A stretch of 64,000 bases of DNA from Roseovarius sp. 217 (GTDB taxonomy: Bacteria > Pseudomonadota > Alphaproteobacteria > Rhodobacterales > Rhodobacteraceae). Below are positions 26,296-34,868 of this stretch, one piece after another. Positions within the stretch are counted from its first letter, which is position 1, and each line of letters begins with the position of its first letter. The DNA is taken from assembly GCF_000152845.1 (NCBI RefSeq), contig NZ_CH902584.1, positions 3,327,562 through 3,391,561 of the forward strand. The letters run 5' to 3'. The translations under genes were made by a program, and so were the position numbers. The notes under the pieces were generated by a model. It had not been told where the DNA came from, did not search any database, and saw only the letters and a program-made list of their open reading frames with translations.

Positions 26296-27435
26296 ATGGC
26301 TCGGGCCGCATCACCCAAAAATAGGAAGATGTCTTTGGATCGCAACACCGCATCTCTACAGCCTGTGGTCTGGTGTCTCTTGGGGCGCAAAGCGGGCGAC
26401 AACACGCAAGTGCTGGCCTTGGCCGAGGCCTTGGGGTGGCCCTTTGAGCGCAAGACGATCCTGGCCCGGAGTTGGGAACTCCTGCCACATCTTCTGCTGG
26501 GATCCACTCTGCTTGGCATCGACCGGACCTCGTCTAGCCCGCTCACCCCGCCTTGGCCGGATTTGGTCATCAGCGCCGGGCGCCGCAACGAGCCGGTGGC
26601 ACGCTGGATCAAGCACCAGTCGGGGGGCAAAACGCGGCTGGTGCATATTGGTCGCCCGTGGGCACCGCTGGAGTGTTACGATCTTATCGTCAGCACACCG
26701 CAATATTTTCTGGACCCTCGCGCCAATGTTCTGATCAATCCGCTGCCCATGCACCAATTCACCCGTGCGACGGTGGACCGGGCCGCAGCAGAGTTGGCCC
26801 CGCAGTTCGCGCATCTGTCACGCCCCTTTACAGCCGTTTTGATCGGCGGCGACAGCGGCCCGTTTGTCTTTACCCCGGACAAAGGGCGACATCTGGCCAA
26901 GGGCGTGAACCGGCTGCTGCGTCAGACCGGCGGCACAGCACTGGTGAGCGGCAGCCCCCGCACCCCCCGCGCCGTGGCCGAGGCGGTCGTCGCCACCCTC
27001 GACGTGCCCGCCCAGACCTATTGGTGGCATGACCGTGACACCACGGCTTCCAATCCCTATGCCGCCTATCTCGGGCTTGCGGATCGGTTCGTCGTCACCG
27101 GCGAGAGCATGTCGATGCTGGCAGAGGCGGCAAGCCTCGACCGTCCACTCTATGTCTTTGACCCCGGCGATCCGCAGGGGGGCTGGTGGTCGCATCCGCA
27201 TAATTTGCGTCCCAAACCGCTGAGCCACGCGCTTGCGATGCGCTTTGCCCCGCGACGCATGCGCCGCGACATCTCGCGTATCCAAGCGGCTCTGGTCCGG
27301 GATAATCAAGCGCGATGGCTGTCCGAAGCCCCCGATCTCATCGCTCAAGGCGAGACATGGACAGAAAAAATGCGCTCCGACCTTTCGGGCGGAGCGCAGC
27401 ATGCGGCGGTTAGAATTCGCGCGCTTTTCTCATAG
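26296..27435 (+). CDS. ELM1-family protein (putative glycosyltransferase), copy 2
   Basis: About 379 residues; landmarks match the other copies: VVWCLLGRKAGDNTQVLALAEALGW, WPDLVISAGRRNEPVARWI, VLIGGDSGPFVF, and TGESMSMLAEAASLDRPLYVFDPG. The start is uncertain: ATGs at 26272, 26296 and 26329 are in frame; 26329 has AGGAAG directly abutting it, which is too close. It reads divergently from the sulfotransferase gene at 25254. Function is inferred only from GT-B-like fold and context; a separate paralogue rather than a redundant copy is suggested by modest overall similarity. Confidence 0.78.
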   Translation: MARAASPKNRKMSLDRNTASLQPVVWCLLGRKAGDNTQVLALAEALGWPFERKTILARSWELLPHLLLGSTLLGIDRTSSSPLTPPWPDLVISAGRRNEPVARWIKHQSGGKTRLVHIGRPWAPLECYDLIVSTPQYFLDPRANVLINPLPMHQFTRATVDRAAAELAPQFAHLSRPFTAVLIGGDSGPFVFTPDKGRHLAKGVNRLLRQTGGTALVSGSPRTPRAVAEAVVATLDVPAQTYWWHDRDTTASNPYAAYLGLADRFVVTGESMSMLAEAASLDRPLYVFDPGDPQGGWWSHPHNLRPKPLSHALAMRFAPRRMRRDISRIQAALVRDNQARWLSEAPDLIAQGETWTEKMRSDLSGGAQHAAVRIRALFS

Positions 27436-27465
27436 GCGCAGCCCGAAGCCGCGCCAGACTTTTGC

Positions 27466-28416
27466 TCAGGCTGCCTTGGCCAGATCACCGGTGCTCAACG
27501 GATGCGCCGGGGCGGCGGGCAGGCTTGGCACACGCGCGATGACTTCGAGAGCGTCGTGGCGCACGTGGTTGTCTTCCATTTCCTTGCGCAGGAACTCTTC
27601 CGTCAGCTTGCCTTGCTCGACGCATTCCTTGACCAGACCCCAGAAGAAATTCTCCTGGTTCTTGTCGGGATGCACTTTGTAATTGCCCATCAGGCCGTAT
27701 TCCCCGAAAATTTTGCGACGCAGGCGCAGAATCCAGGCGGCTGGCGGGAACAGACGGAACCGCTCTGCGGGGCGCCAATCCACCGGAAGGCCGGTCTTCC
27801 ACGGCTGCGTCTTGCGGCGCGTGGTGTGCAGCATCTTGGTGTCGGTGGTGAACTTGTCGAAATCGTTCCACTCGTTTTCGATGAACTCCAGCGTCGTGGG
27901 GTCTTCGTTGCGCAGACCGATCCAACGGGAATAATCGTGGTCGCCGTCAAACATCGCGTTGAACTGCTCTTCGACCTTCCAATGCTTCAGCTTGGCACAA
28001 TCCAGCAGCATCACCGAGCTGGCATAGGCCTTGTCGATGAGACCCTTGGTGCCAGAACGCATGCGCGCCATCACGGCCTTGCCCTTCATGTCGCGGCTCA
28101 GCAGGTCCCAGATATCGGCACAGGCAAAGACATCGGGGTCGATGACCACGGCGCGGCCTTCATAGCCCATCAACTCGGGCGGCATAAAGCGGGTCGGCGT
28201 AAAGGACTGAAGATCCTCATTCAGCCAGACACGCTTGACGCCGTCGCGCATGTATTCCTGACCTTCACGGGCCATGAAGAACGGGTAGTCACGGCTGTTG
28301 ACGATATGCACGTCAAACTTGTCGTTGTTGGTGGAATAGCGGCGTAGCGCATGTTCTGCGACAATCGCGCCGACGATTTGCTTGTGGTTCGTCTGAATGA
28401 ATACTGCGTGTTTCAT
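27466..28416 (-). CDS. GT8-like glycosyltransferase family protein
   Basis: A 316-residue protein starting KHAVFIQTNHKQIVGA and carrying AVVIDPDVFACADIWDLL, which resembles the metal-binding D-x-D strand and following loop of GT8-type glycosyltransferases. The middle part has SSVMLLDCAKLKHWKVE, again typical of GT8-like proteins that store the acceptor description there. The internal ATG at 28416 is preferred because sequence upstream of it is not conserved-looking and reads through a probable promoter. It converges on ELM1 copy 2 with a 30-base gap. A role in adding a sugar to the locus lipid or surface polymer is likely, but donor and acceptor are unknown. Confidence 0.65.
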   Translation of the reverse strand: MKHAVFIQTNHKQIVGAIVAEHALRRYSTNNDKFDVHIVNSRDYPFFMAREGQEYMRDGVKRVWLNEDLQSFTPTRFMPPELMGYEGRAVVIDPDVFACADIWDLLSRDMKGKAVMARMRSGTKGLIDKAYASSVMLLDCAKLKHWKVEEQFNAMFDGDHDYSRWIGLRNEDPTTLEFIENEWNDFDKFTTDTKMLHTTRRKTQPWKTGLPVDWRPAERFRLFPPAAWILRLRRKIFGEYGLMGNYKVHPDKNQENFFWGLVKECVEQGKLTEEFLRKEMEDNHVRHDALEVIARVPSLPAAPAHPLSTGDLAKAA

Positions 28417-28496
28417 GATAGGGGATCCGCAACCTCGGTTTTTTGTTCTGAGCGGCTCTATACATGACTTTTTCCAGAGACGCCATGTCCAGAAAC

Positions 28497-28510
28497 ACAA
28501 TTAAAATTGT
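28497..28510. promoter_or_regulatory. Inverted repeat upstream of the GT8-like gene
   Basis: ACAAT-TAAA-ATTGT in the 191-base gap 28417-28607, in an AT-rich stretch about 80 bases upstream of the GT8-like start. It is a candidate operator or part of a promoter. The rest of this gap holds nothing recognisable. Confidence 0.35.
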
Positions 28511-28607
28511 CATGTATTTGATCTGGATCATGGTTTGACCCTCTGGACCGACACCTTTGAAACATAGCTCGCGTCAATACGCGGGTTTTTGCTCATGAAT
28601 GGCAGGT

Positions 28608-29591
28608 CTAGCGAAACACACCACGCCGATAGAGCTGGCGCATGAATCCCCAGATATAGATCAAAGGCCTGCGCCGGACTTTATCGGGGATCTCGACCAC
28701 CTGCCCGGAATGGCGTGAGAGCTTCCAGGCCAGATAATCCAGCCCGCCCTCAAAAGTGAAAAGCCCCTTGATCAACCGCGCGACCGACAGCGCCTTACCC
28801 TGCACCCGGCGCACCGCCCAGAGGAATGGGGCCAGACGGCGCGCCCGCACCGATGCGTGGCTCTGATAGGTCAGACTGCCGCCCCGGTCCTCCACGTGCA
28901 ACACGTCCGCCAATCGCGGCTCCAACGCCAGCGTCATGGCCTCGAAGAAGGCGCGGCCATGTCCTGCCAGCTCCGCCGCACGCCCTTGCCGTTCCGCCCG
29001 CAATTCGGTGGCGTAGCTGAGCGCCAGAGCGCCTTGCCACAAGGCCTCCAGCGGTCCTTGCGGCGGCAAGGCCGGGATCGCCCGCCGCAAGAGGGTTTCC
29101 CCCGCGCGCAGGAACGCCGCATGCAGCCGTTGCTCTATCATTGCCGAGCGGCACCAGACCGGTTTGACCGGCTGCGCAAACCGTCCCCAGAGGTAGGATT
29201 GAAACCAGCCGGGACCGGTGCCGCGCTCAAACTGCCCAAGGCTGAGAACGGCATATTTGCAGCGCACGGTCTCAGTGCCCAAGGGGGTCTCAAGGTAATA
29301 GACATTGGGCGGCAACAGACGCCCTCCGAGCCTTAGCCAGAGGTTCGGTTCCGCCTTGGGCGTGGTCTCGACCAGCACATAGAAATCGACCAGCCCGTCC
29401 AGCAGATCGGTGCTGCGCAGACACGATCCATAGAGGATCACCGCCTGAAGACCATCGCCAAACCGGGCCTCCAACGCGACCATCAAGGCGCGCAGCGGCG
29501 CAGAGGTCTCCAGCGTCGGGCCATCCGGCGTCGGGTAATCGGCGGTGGGCTGTTGGCCTGTCATGGACCTGGCTTGATTTGCATGCGACAT
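28608..29591 (-). CDS. Nucleotidyltransferase-fold protein of unknown function
   Basis: About 327 residues; the start is uncertain (ATG at 29591 or 29564, both with weak ribosome sites). Near the N terminus AVILYGSCLRSTDLLDGLVDFYVLVE resembles the GS-x(n)-D-x-D motif of the pol-beta/MNT nucleotidyltransferase fold. However, the position of the first metal Asp appears to be Leu, leaving an altered D-G-L-V-D. The rest (FQSYLWGRFAQPVKPVW, C-terminal basic IYIWGFMRQLYRRGVFR) has no recognised domain. It lies just downstream of the lipid-kinase gene on the same strand. It may be a head-group enzyme, as nucleotidyltransferase-like genes also sit beside the Caulobacter ceramide kinase; the assignment is tentative. 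Confidence 0.6.
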   Translation of the reverse strand: MSHANQARSMTGQQPTADYPTPDGPTLETSAPLRALMVALEARFGDGLQAVILYGSCLRSTDLLDGLVDFYVLVETTPKAEPNLWLRLGGRLLPPNVYYLETPLGTETVRCKYAVLSLGQFERGTGPGWFQSYLWGRFAQPVKPVWCRSAMIEQRLHAAFLRAGETLLRRAIPALPPQGPLEALWQGALALSYATELRAERQGRAAELAGHGRAFFEAMTLALEPRLADVLHVEDRGGSLTYQSHASVRARRLAPFLWAVRRVQGKALSVARLIKGLFTFEGGLDYLAWKLSRHSGQVVEIPDKVRRRPLIYIWGFMRQLYRRGVFR

Positions 29592-29639
29592 CTCATGTCT
29601 GGTTATACGTCCCCCGCGCGGCAGCAAACAAGCGTTGCC

Positions 29640-30638
29640 CTACCGAGGCCGCAAGAACCGGATTGGCCCTTCGGCGCGGATCACGAGCGGCACATCGGTC
29701 CCGGAAGTGGCGAAAAGCTCGCCATCAAGGTTCAGCTCGCCGTCAAAGCGCAATTCGAGGCGCTCGCCGCGAAAGCTCTCATAGCCGTTTTCTGCCGTCA
29801 CATGCCGGTTGGGACGCCCACGCAACACCGACGGAAAGGCGCGGGCAAACCGTCGCGCACCGCCCCGGATCGCCGTCAGACCAATGGGCGCCGCGTCCTT
29901 GGCCCAAAAGGGCCGAATGCCGAGGAAAAGCCGCCCCAGCGTGCTGGCCACGAGGATCAGCATCGGGGCTGTGTCGCGCGTGACATCCGCACCCGTCCCG
30001 CTCTGCACCGTCATGGCAACATGGGTGGGCTGATAGAACCGCGGGTCTTGGCGGATCAATCCCCAGACCGAACGGATGAGGATAATCCCAAGGCTGATCT
30101 CACCGCCCAGCCCGCGCGAATGCACGTTCTTATGGGCAAACCGCGTGGCCTGCATGATCGCCCCGGTTCCCAGAAACATGCCGTGGCGGATATGGCCATC
30201 CGCCGCCCCCGTCACCCGCATGATGTGGCGCGTGCGAATGTCGCCTGACAGCGGCGCGCCGCGATCCAGCCAGCGAAAAAACCGCTTCAACGCCCGGCGG
30301 TGCGACGAGGCGGTGCCAATATCCCCTGCCGTCATATTCGCGGTGCCACCGGGCAGGATGATGATCAACGGCAGGCTGTCACGCGGCCAATGCGTCAGGA
30401 TCATGCCCAAGGCAGCGGCAATCGTGCCGTCGCCACCGTTGATCACCACCACATCGGGCTGTGCTGCGGCCAGGTCCGGCACAAGCGCCTCGGCCTCTTG
30501 TGGAGAGCGGGTAACGTGATGCGCGACCTGCGGATAGGCCGCCAGCCGCGCCTCAATATCCACCTGCCATTTGCGGTTATTGCCGCTCGTTGGGTTGCTG
30601 ATCATACAAATGCGGGTCGCGCCGCTGGTCTTGCTCAT
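29640..30638 (-). CDS. Diacylglycerol-kinase-family lipid kinase, candidate ceramide/sphingoid kinase
   Basis: A 332-residue protein of the DAGK catalytic family (DagK/YegS/sphingosine-kinase type). It begins TRICMISNPTSGNNRKWQ and has the nucleotide-binding VVVINGGDGTIAAALG and LPGGTANMTAGDIG loops; the C-terminal half is the beta-sandwich typical of the fold. The ATG at 30638 is fixed by a TGACATG junction with the upstream ELM1 stop codon. These kinases phosphorylate a lipid hydroxyl with ATP. In a locus with sphingoid and ceramide synthesis genes, phosphorylation of ceramide is the natural proposal; a DAGK-type ceramide kinase (CpgB) is known in the Caulobacter pathway to ceramide phosphoglycerate. 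Confidence 0.83.
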   Translation of the reverse strand: MSKTSGATRICMISNPTSGNNRKWQVDIEARLAAYPQVAHHVTRSPQEAEALVPDLAAAQPDVVVINGGDGTIAAALGMILTHWPRDSLPLIIILPGGTANMTAGDIGTASSHRRALKRFFRWLDRGAPLSGDIRTRHIMRVTGAADGHIRHGMFLGTGAIMQATRFAHKNVHSRGLGGEISLGIILIRSVWGLIRQDPRFYQPTHVAMTVQSGTGADVTRDTAPMLILVASTLGRLFLGIRPFWAKDAAPIGLTAIRGGARRFARAFPSVLRGRPNRHVTAENGYESFRGERLELRFDGELNLDGELFATSGTDVPLVIRAEGPIRFLRPR

Positions 30639-30639
30639 G

Positions 30640-31788
30640 TCAACGCCCCGACAAGAGCGGATCAATCCGCGCAAGGATGCGCGCCACATCGCCATCCGTT
30701 GCCGACAGGGCCGGACGGTCGCCGATGCCCGCGCTTGGCTCGCCCATCCATGAGGCCAAACCGCGATCAATCAGGATTTGATGAAAGCCGGGGAAATGCC
30801 GGGTCTGTTGTAGCAACCGCATGTGGTAAAGCCCGCGCGCGAGTGCAAGACGCAGCGCCTCGCCCGGCCCCTCGTTGCGGCGCGCCTGAAACATCCACGC
30901 CGCCGCCCGCCTGCGCAGATCATCAAGCTTGCCCAAGCCGCCATAGGGCAGGGCCACGATTTCCAACGCTTTGTCCAGACGCGCCACCTCGACCAGCATC
31001 GAAATGCTGTCGCCGGTCACTACAAACCGATCGGCAAGGGCAAGCAGGCCGGTATAGGGGTTTTCACTGTCCGGCTGGCTCCAGTCAAAGCGCTGCACCC
31101 CGTCGGACAGGCCCTCCGTCACTCGGTCCAGAAACCCCTTTGGCGTGCGCCGTGAGCCAACGATATAGGGCGTGCCGCCCTCGGCCAGCACCTGCGCCAT
31201 GCGCGCACGCAACCGCGCCTCCATCTCGGCATTATAGACAAAGGGGCTGGTCGGCCCGCCAATGAGAAACACCACCAAAGGACGGGGCAGGGTGTCCAGC
31301 CGCGCTTGCCACGCTTTGCGCCCGGCCTCTAGCCGCGCTTCACTGATCTTCATCAGCGGCAGATCAATCTGCATGACGTTGTCGAACGGCGCAGGCAGGG
31401 TCTCGGAACTCGTGACGATCAGATCGAACTGCGCCATCTGATGCGAGAACCAGCCCGCAGGCTTGCCCACCAGCACGATCCGCGTGCGCCCGCCCGATTG
31501 CTTCTTGATCCAGAGCGCCACATTGGCGGGGCGTCGGCCACGTGTCAGGATCAGATCGGGCCAGGGCGGCTCGATCGGATCACTCAGGCTCTGATCAATG
31601 TGATAGAGCGTCGGCCCCACGCGCGGCTTTCCGACCACGAATTGCGGCAACATCTCCAGATGCCGCAGGTCCGACACCCAGCCGCGGTCCCGGGCCAACG
31701 CCTCGGCGACAATCTCGACCTGAGCATTGTCACCGCGCTTGTCCCCCAGAACCCGCCAGATCCGGGGTGGTGTCTCGGACTGACTCAT
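30640..31788 (-). CDS. ELM1-family protein (putative glycosyltransferase), copy 3
   Basis: A 382-residue protein with the family signature: IWRVLGDKRGDNAQVEIVAEALA, WPDLILTRGRRPANVALWIKKQSGGRTRIV, FLIGGPTSPFVYN, VGSRRTPKGF, and TGDSISMLVEVARLDKALEIV. It begins within the end of the sulfotransferase gene (ATGA overlap) and ends one base before the lipid-kinase ATG, so sulfotransferase, ELM1 and kinase form a coupled trio. That coupling is the strongest hint that ELM1 proteins here act on the same lipid as the kinase. Family function in bacteria is unproven. Confidence 0.8.
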   Translation of the reverse strand: MSQSETPPRIWRVLGDKRGDNAQVEIVAEALARDRGWVSDLRHLEMLPQFVVGKPRVGPTLYHIDQSLSDPIEPPWPDLILTRGRRPANVALWIKKQSGGRTRIVLVGKPAGWFSHQMAQFDLIVTSSETLPAPFDNVMQIDLPLMKISEARLEAGRKAWQARLDTLPRPLVVFLIGGPTSPFVYNAEMEARLRARMAQVLAEGGTPYIVGSRRTPKGFLDRVTEGLSDGVQRFDWSQPDSENPYTGLLALADRFVVTGDSISMLVEVARLDKALEIVALPYGGLGKLDDLRRRAAAWMFQARRNEGPGEALRLALARGLYHMRLLQQTRHFPGFHQILIDRGLASWMGEPSAGIGDRPALSATDGDVARILARIDPLLSGR

Positions 31789-32768
31789 TCCGCCGGTTTG
31801 TCCGCTTTGGTCGTCACGCCATAGCGGTAAACCGGGTCCAGCCGCGCCTCGACCAGCGCGTCGATCACCGCCACCTGCGCATCGTCGAAATAGTCGCGAT
31901 AGCCGCCCACCTTGGCGCGCCGGGTCTTGTAGCTGTCGGGATTGCTCTTGTCGCCGGGGGCGACGCGCGCGCCACTCAGGCGGAAACTGCTGTCGGCCTC
32001 TTTCTTCTTCATATTCTCGAAATCCGCATAATCCACCGCCTCTTGGATCACGGCGGCATCGGCGGGAATCTCCAGAAACTGCGCGACCTCGGTCAGCACC
32101 GTCTGGGGATTGGCGCGCATATCCTCATAGCGGATGAGACAGAGCGCGCGCATCTTGTCCATTTCCCGCGCCCAGATATTCATGAAGTCGATGATCTTGG
32201 GCAGGCCACCACCCTCATGCAGCACGAAATCATAGATCGAGGTGTCATCCCCATGGGCCGGATATTCGTTGAGCAGCTTTTTTTCAGAGGGCATACGAAA
32301 CCGCCACTGAAAGAACTGTGACACCGCCACATCGCGCGGGTCGCGCATCATCAAGAGAACTTGTTTGTCGTAGAAATCCGCCTTGCTGTCGGTATGGCCA
32401 GTGAAATCGCCGATGTAATTGTCATGGGTAAAGAACAGCCGCGGCGCGCGTCGGTCCATGTTGTGAAAATTGTCGAACCCGATCAGAATATCCTCGGGCA
32501 GATCATAGACCTGTTGATAGAGCCGCGAGATCATCACCCGCAGCCATGTGCGCCCGCTCTTGCCAAAGGACACAACCACGGCATCGGCGCGTTGCAGGCT
32601 GGCGAATTGCTCGCGGCCGCGCATCTGGCGTTCAGCGCGGATGCGCTCGTCTTGACCCGCACCTTTCATATCCATCTTGAGCTTGAGCAGGCGCCGACTG
32701 GCCTTGCGCCAGACGACCTTGCTGGCCTCGGGAAAGGAGGCGCGCAGCAGGCGGAGAGTGTCACGCAT
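31785..32768 (-). CDS. PAPS-dependent sulfotransferase domain protein, copy 2
   Basis: A 327-residue paralogue of the protein at 25254. The PAPS loop is SFGKSGRTWLRVMISRLYQ, the 3'-phosphate motif MMRDPRDVAVSQFFQWRFR, and the C-terminal loop KVGGYRDYF. It is cytoplasmic (no signal peptide). It heads the coupled run sulfotransferase-ELM1-kinase-nucleotidyltransferase-like. It most likely transfers sulfate to a hydroxyl of the locus product or its sugar. Two sulfotransferases imply two sulfation sites or two acceptors. PAPS synthesis genes are not in the window. Confidence 0.88.
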   Translation of the reverse strand: MRDTLRLLRASFPEASKVVWRKASRRLLKLKMDMKGAGQDERIRAERQMRGREQFASLQRADAVVVSFGKSGRTWLRVMISRLYQQVYDLPEDILIGFDNFHNMDRRAPRLFFTHDNYIGDFTGHTDSKADFYDKQVLLMMRDPRDVAVSQFFQWRFRMPSEKKLLNEYPAHGDDTSIYDFVLHEGGGLPKIIDFMNIWAREMDKMRALCLIRYEDMRANPQTVLTEVAQFLEIPADAAVIQEAVDYADFENMKKKEADSSFRLSGARVAPGDKSNPDSYKTRRAKVGGYRDYFDDAQVAVIDALVEARLDPVYRYGVTTKADKPAE

Positions 32769-32861
32769 GGGCTTGGGCCTTTTCTGCCGGTTTCACGCCG
32801 GGCGGTCGCAGTGTGACCGGTTTCGAGGGTCGCTTACTCATTCTACATCCGATTTGCCATA

Positions 32862-34835
32862 TCAAAAGCGTGACTGCGTGAGCAGAGCCTTGCCCTGCAC
32901 CAGATCGGCGATGGTCGGACCGAACAGGCGTTCGCCGCAGGGGCTGAAATGATCCACGTCCCAAAAGGTCAGGCAATCGCCCTGTAACAGCGTGTCTTGA
33001 TCGAATGCGAGCGCCTCCAGCAGCGAGACATAGCGATAGGCGCTCTGCCCCTCGGTCTCGGCCCTGAGCCGCCCCTCCAACGCCTCAAAATGCACCAGCG
33101 CCACCGGGTTGAAACGCAGCCGCTCGGGGCTGTAATTACCAGGGTTGCTCAGGTCCACCCGCGCCTCGGCAAAGGGGCCAAGCCAGAGCACATCAAGCCC
33201 CTTGGGCAAGCGCGCCAGATAGGCCGAGGTGAGGGTAATATTCTCGTCAGCAATCCGCGCCTCGGTGCCCGGCTCAAACGCCGCGTCAGTGTCACCTTCG
33301 TTGCGGTGATCGAGAATGTAATGCGAGCCGGAGACATGAAAAACCACCTGTGCCACGGCGTCGCGATGCGCCTCCAGAAACGGGATCGCCGCCTCATAAG
33401 AGCATTCGGGCTTGTATTTATAGGGTCTGCAGCCGCCGCGCGTGAGGGCCACAAGAAACGGGAACTGCTCGGTGCTGCGCAGGGCGTTATAGACATTCTC
33501 GGCATGAGAGTCCCCAAGGATGAAAATTCCCGGCCCATGCCGTGCGGCGCAGTCCTGCAACCGCGTGCCGAACTCATCCTTGATCTCTTCGTTGCGAAAG
33601 CGACAGCCGTCATCGGCCACGCGCGCGCGGGTGGCGGTCGGGCTAAACCGCTCATAATTGGCGCGCGTCACGGGATCGAGCCGGTTGGCAAGGTAATGCG
33701 CGCGAAACCCGTCGGTTTCCTGCCCCCAAAGGCCCAGACCGCCCAGCACCGCCATGCACACGGCCGCCGTGCCAAACAGGCGCAGGGGCGGCAGCGCGCG
33801 CATGCGCCGAAACGGTCGTTCAACATAGCGCCAACTTAGGCAGGCAAGGACAAAGGCGAGCGCACAGGCACTGAGCATGAGCCCAAGGTCGTCGCGCCCG
33901 GTTCCAATACGGGTAAAGACCAGCGCCGGCACATGCCAGAGATAGAGCGAATAGCTGACCAGCCCGACAAAGACGACCGGACGCCAGCCAAGCAGGCGGC
34001 CCGACAGGCTCTGCCCCTTGGCACAGGCGATGACCAGAGCCGCGCCAACGCAGGGCAAGAGTGCCGCCAGCCCCGGAAATTTCGTTTCAGTGTCAAAGGT
34101 GAACACCGCCCAGAGAATGAGCGCCAAACCCAAAAGCGCGCCGTGACGCCAGCGGCCGCTCTCGCGCAGGGCCGCCCCTTGCGGCGTGGCCAGCCAATAG
34201 GCGATGACAACGCCCACCATCAGCTCCCACAGACGCGCATAGAGCAGGAAAAACGCGCGCGCTTCATCGCCCCGCGCGATCTGCCATTGCGCAAGGGCAA
34301 GGCTGAGAAGCGCCACCGCGATGAAAATGCGGACCTGCCACTTTGACCCGGCACGCCATGTCAACAGCACCGCCATCGGAAAGATCAAGTAAAACTGCTC
34401 TTCGACCGACAGGCTCCAATTGTGCAAAAGCGGCTTGAATTCCGCCGCCGTCGCAAAATAGCCGCTGACCTCAAGGAAATAGACATTGGCGAAAAACACG
34501 GTCGAGGCCGCCATACTGCTGGAAAACTCGGCCATTGCCGATGGGTCGAGCAGCAGCCATGCGATCGGATAGCTGATCCCCATCATCGCAAAGAGCGCCG
34601 GAAAGATACGCCGGATGCGGCGGCCATAGAACCCGGCCAGCGTAAAGTGGCCCGCCGCACGCTCGGCCAGGATGATCGAGGTGATCAGATAGCCCGAGAT
34701 GACAAAGAACACATCCACGCCAACGAACCCGCCGGGAAACCACGGGCTGCCCGCGTGATAGAGCACCACCGGCAGAATCGCGACCGCGCGCAGACCATCA
34801 ACTTCGGGTCTGTATTTCATTGAAACACCACTCAT
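32862..34835 (-). CDS. Acyltransferase-3 (OafA-like) membrane protein with C-terminal SGNH domain
   Basis: A 657-residue protein: residues 1-~370 form the ten-helix acyltransferase-3 domain, with the family opening YRPEVDGLRAVAILPVVLYH and FVGVDVFFVISGYLITSI. The C-terminal part (about 420-657) is a periplasmic SGNH domain, with the nucleophile in ILGDSHAEN and a catalytic Asp/His pair in VDHFSPCG. Such proteins O-acetylate sugars of lipopolysaccharide or exported polysaccharides at the inner membrane. The ATG at 34835 has AGGG close by; an in-frame ATG at 34820 is the alternative. Its position suggests acetylation of a sugar on the locus lipid or of a separate surface glycan. Confidence 0.9.
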   Translation of the reverse strand: MSGVSMKYRPEVDGLRAVAILPVVLYHAGSPWFPGGFVGVDVFFVISGYLITSIILAERAAGHFTLAGFYGRRIRRIFPALFAMMGISYPIAWLLLDPSAMAEFSSSMAASTVFFANVYFLEVSGYFATAAEFKPLLHNWSLSVEEQFYLIFPMAVLLTWRAGSKWQVRIFIAVALLSLALAQWQIARGDEARAFFLLYARLWELMVGVVIAYWLATPQGAALRESGRWRHGALLGLALILWAVFTFDTETKFPGLAALLPCVGAALVIACAKGQSLSGRLLGWRPVVFVGLVSYSLYLWHVPALVFTRIGTGRDDLGLMLSACALAFVLACLSWRYVERPFRRMRALPPLRLFGTAAVCMAVLGGLGLWGQETDGFRAHYLANRLDPVTRANYERFSPTATRARVADDGCRFRNEEIKDEFGTRLQDCAARHGPGIFILGDSHAENVYNALRSTEQFPFLVALTRGGCRPYKYKPECSYEAAIPFLEAHRDAVAQVVFHVSGSHYILDHRNEGDTDAAFEPGTEARIADENITLTSAYLARLPKGLDVLWLGPFAEARVDLSNPGNYSPERLRFNPVALVHFEALEGRLRAETEGQSAYRYVSLLEALAFDQDTLLQGDCLTFWDVDHFSPCGERLFGPTIADLVQGKALLTQSRF

Positions 34836-34868
34836 GATCCCTGCGCGTTCCCCGGCCAGCCGACCGGG

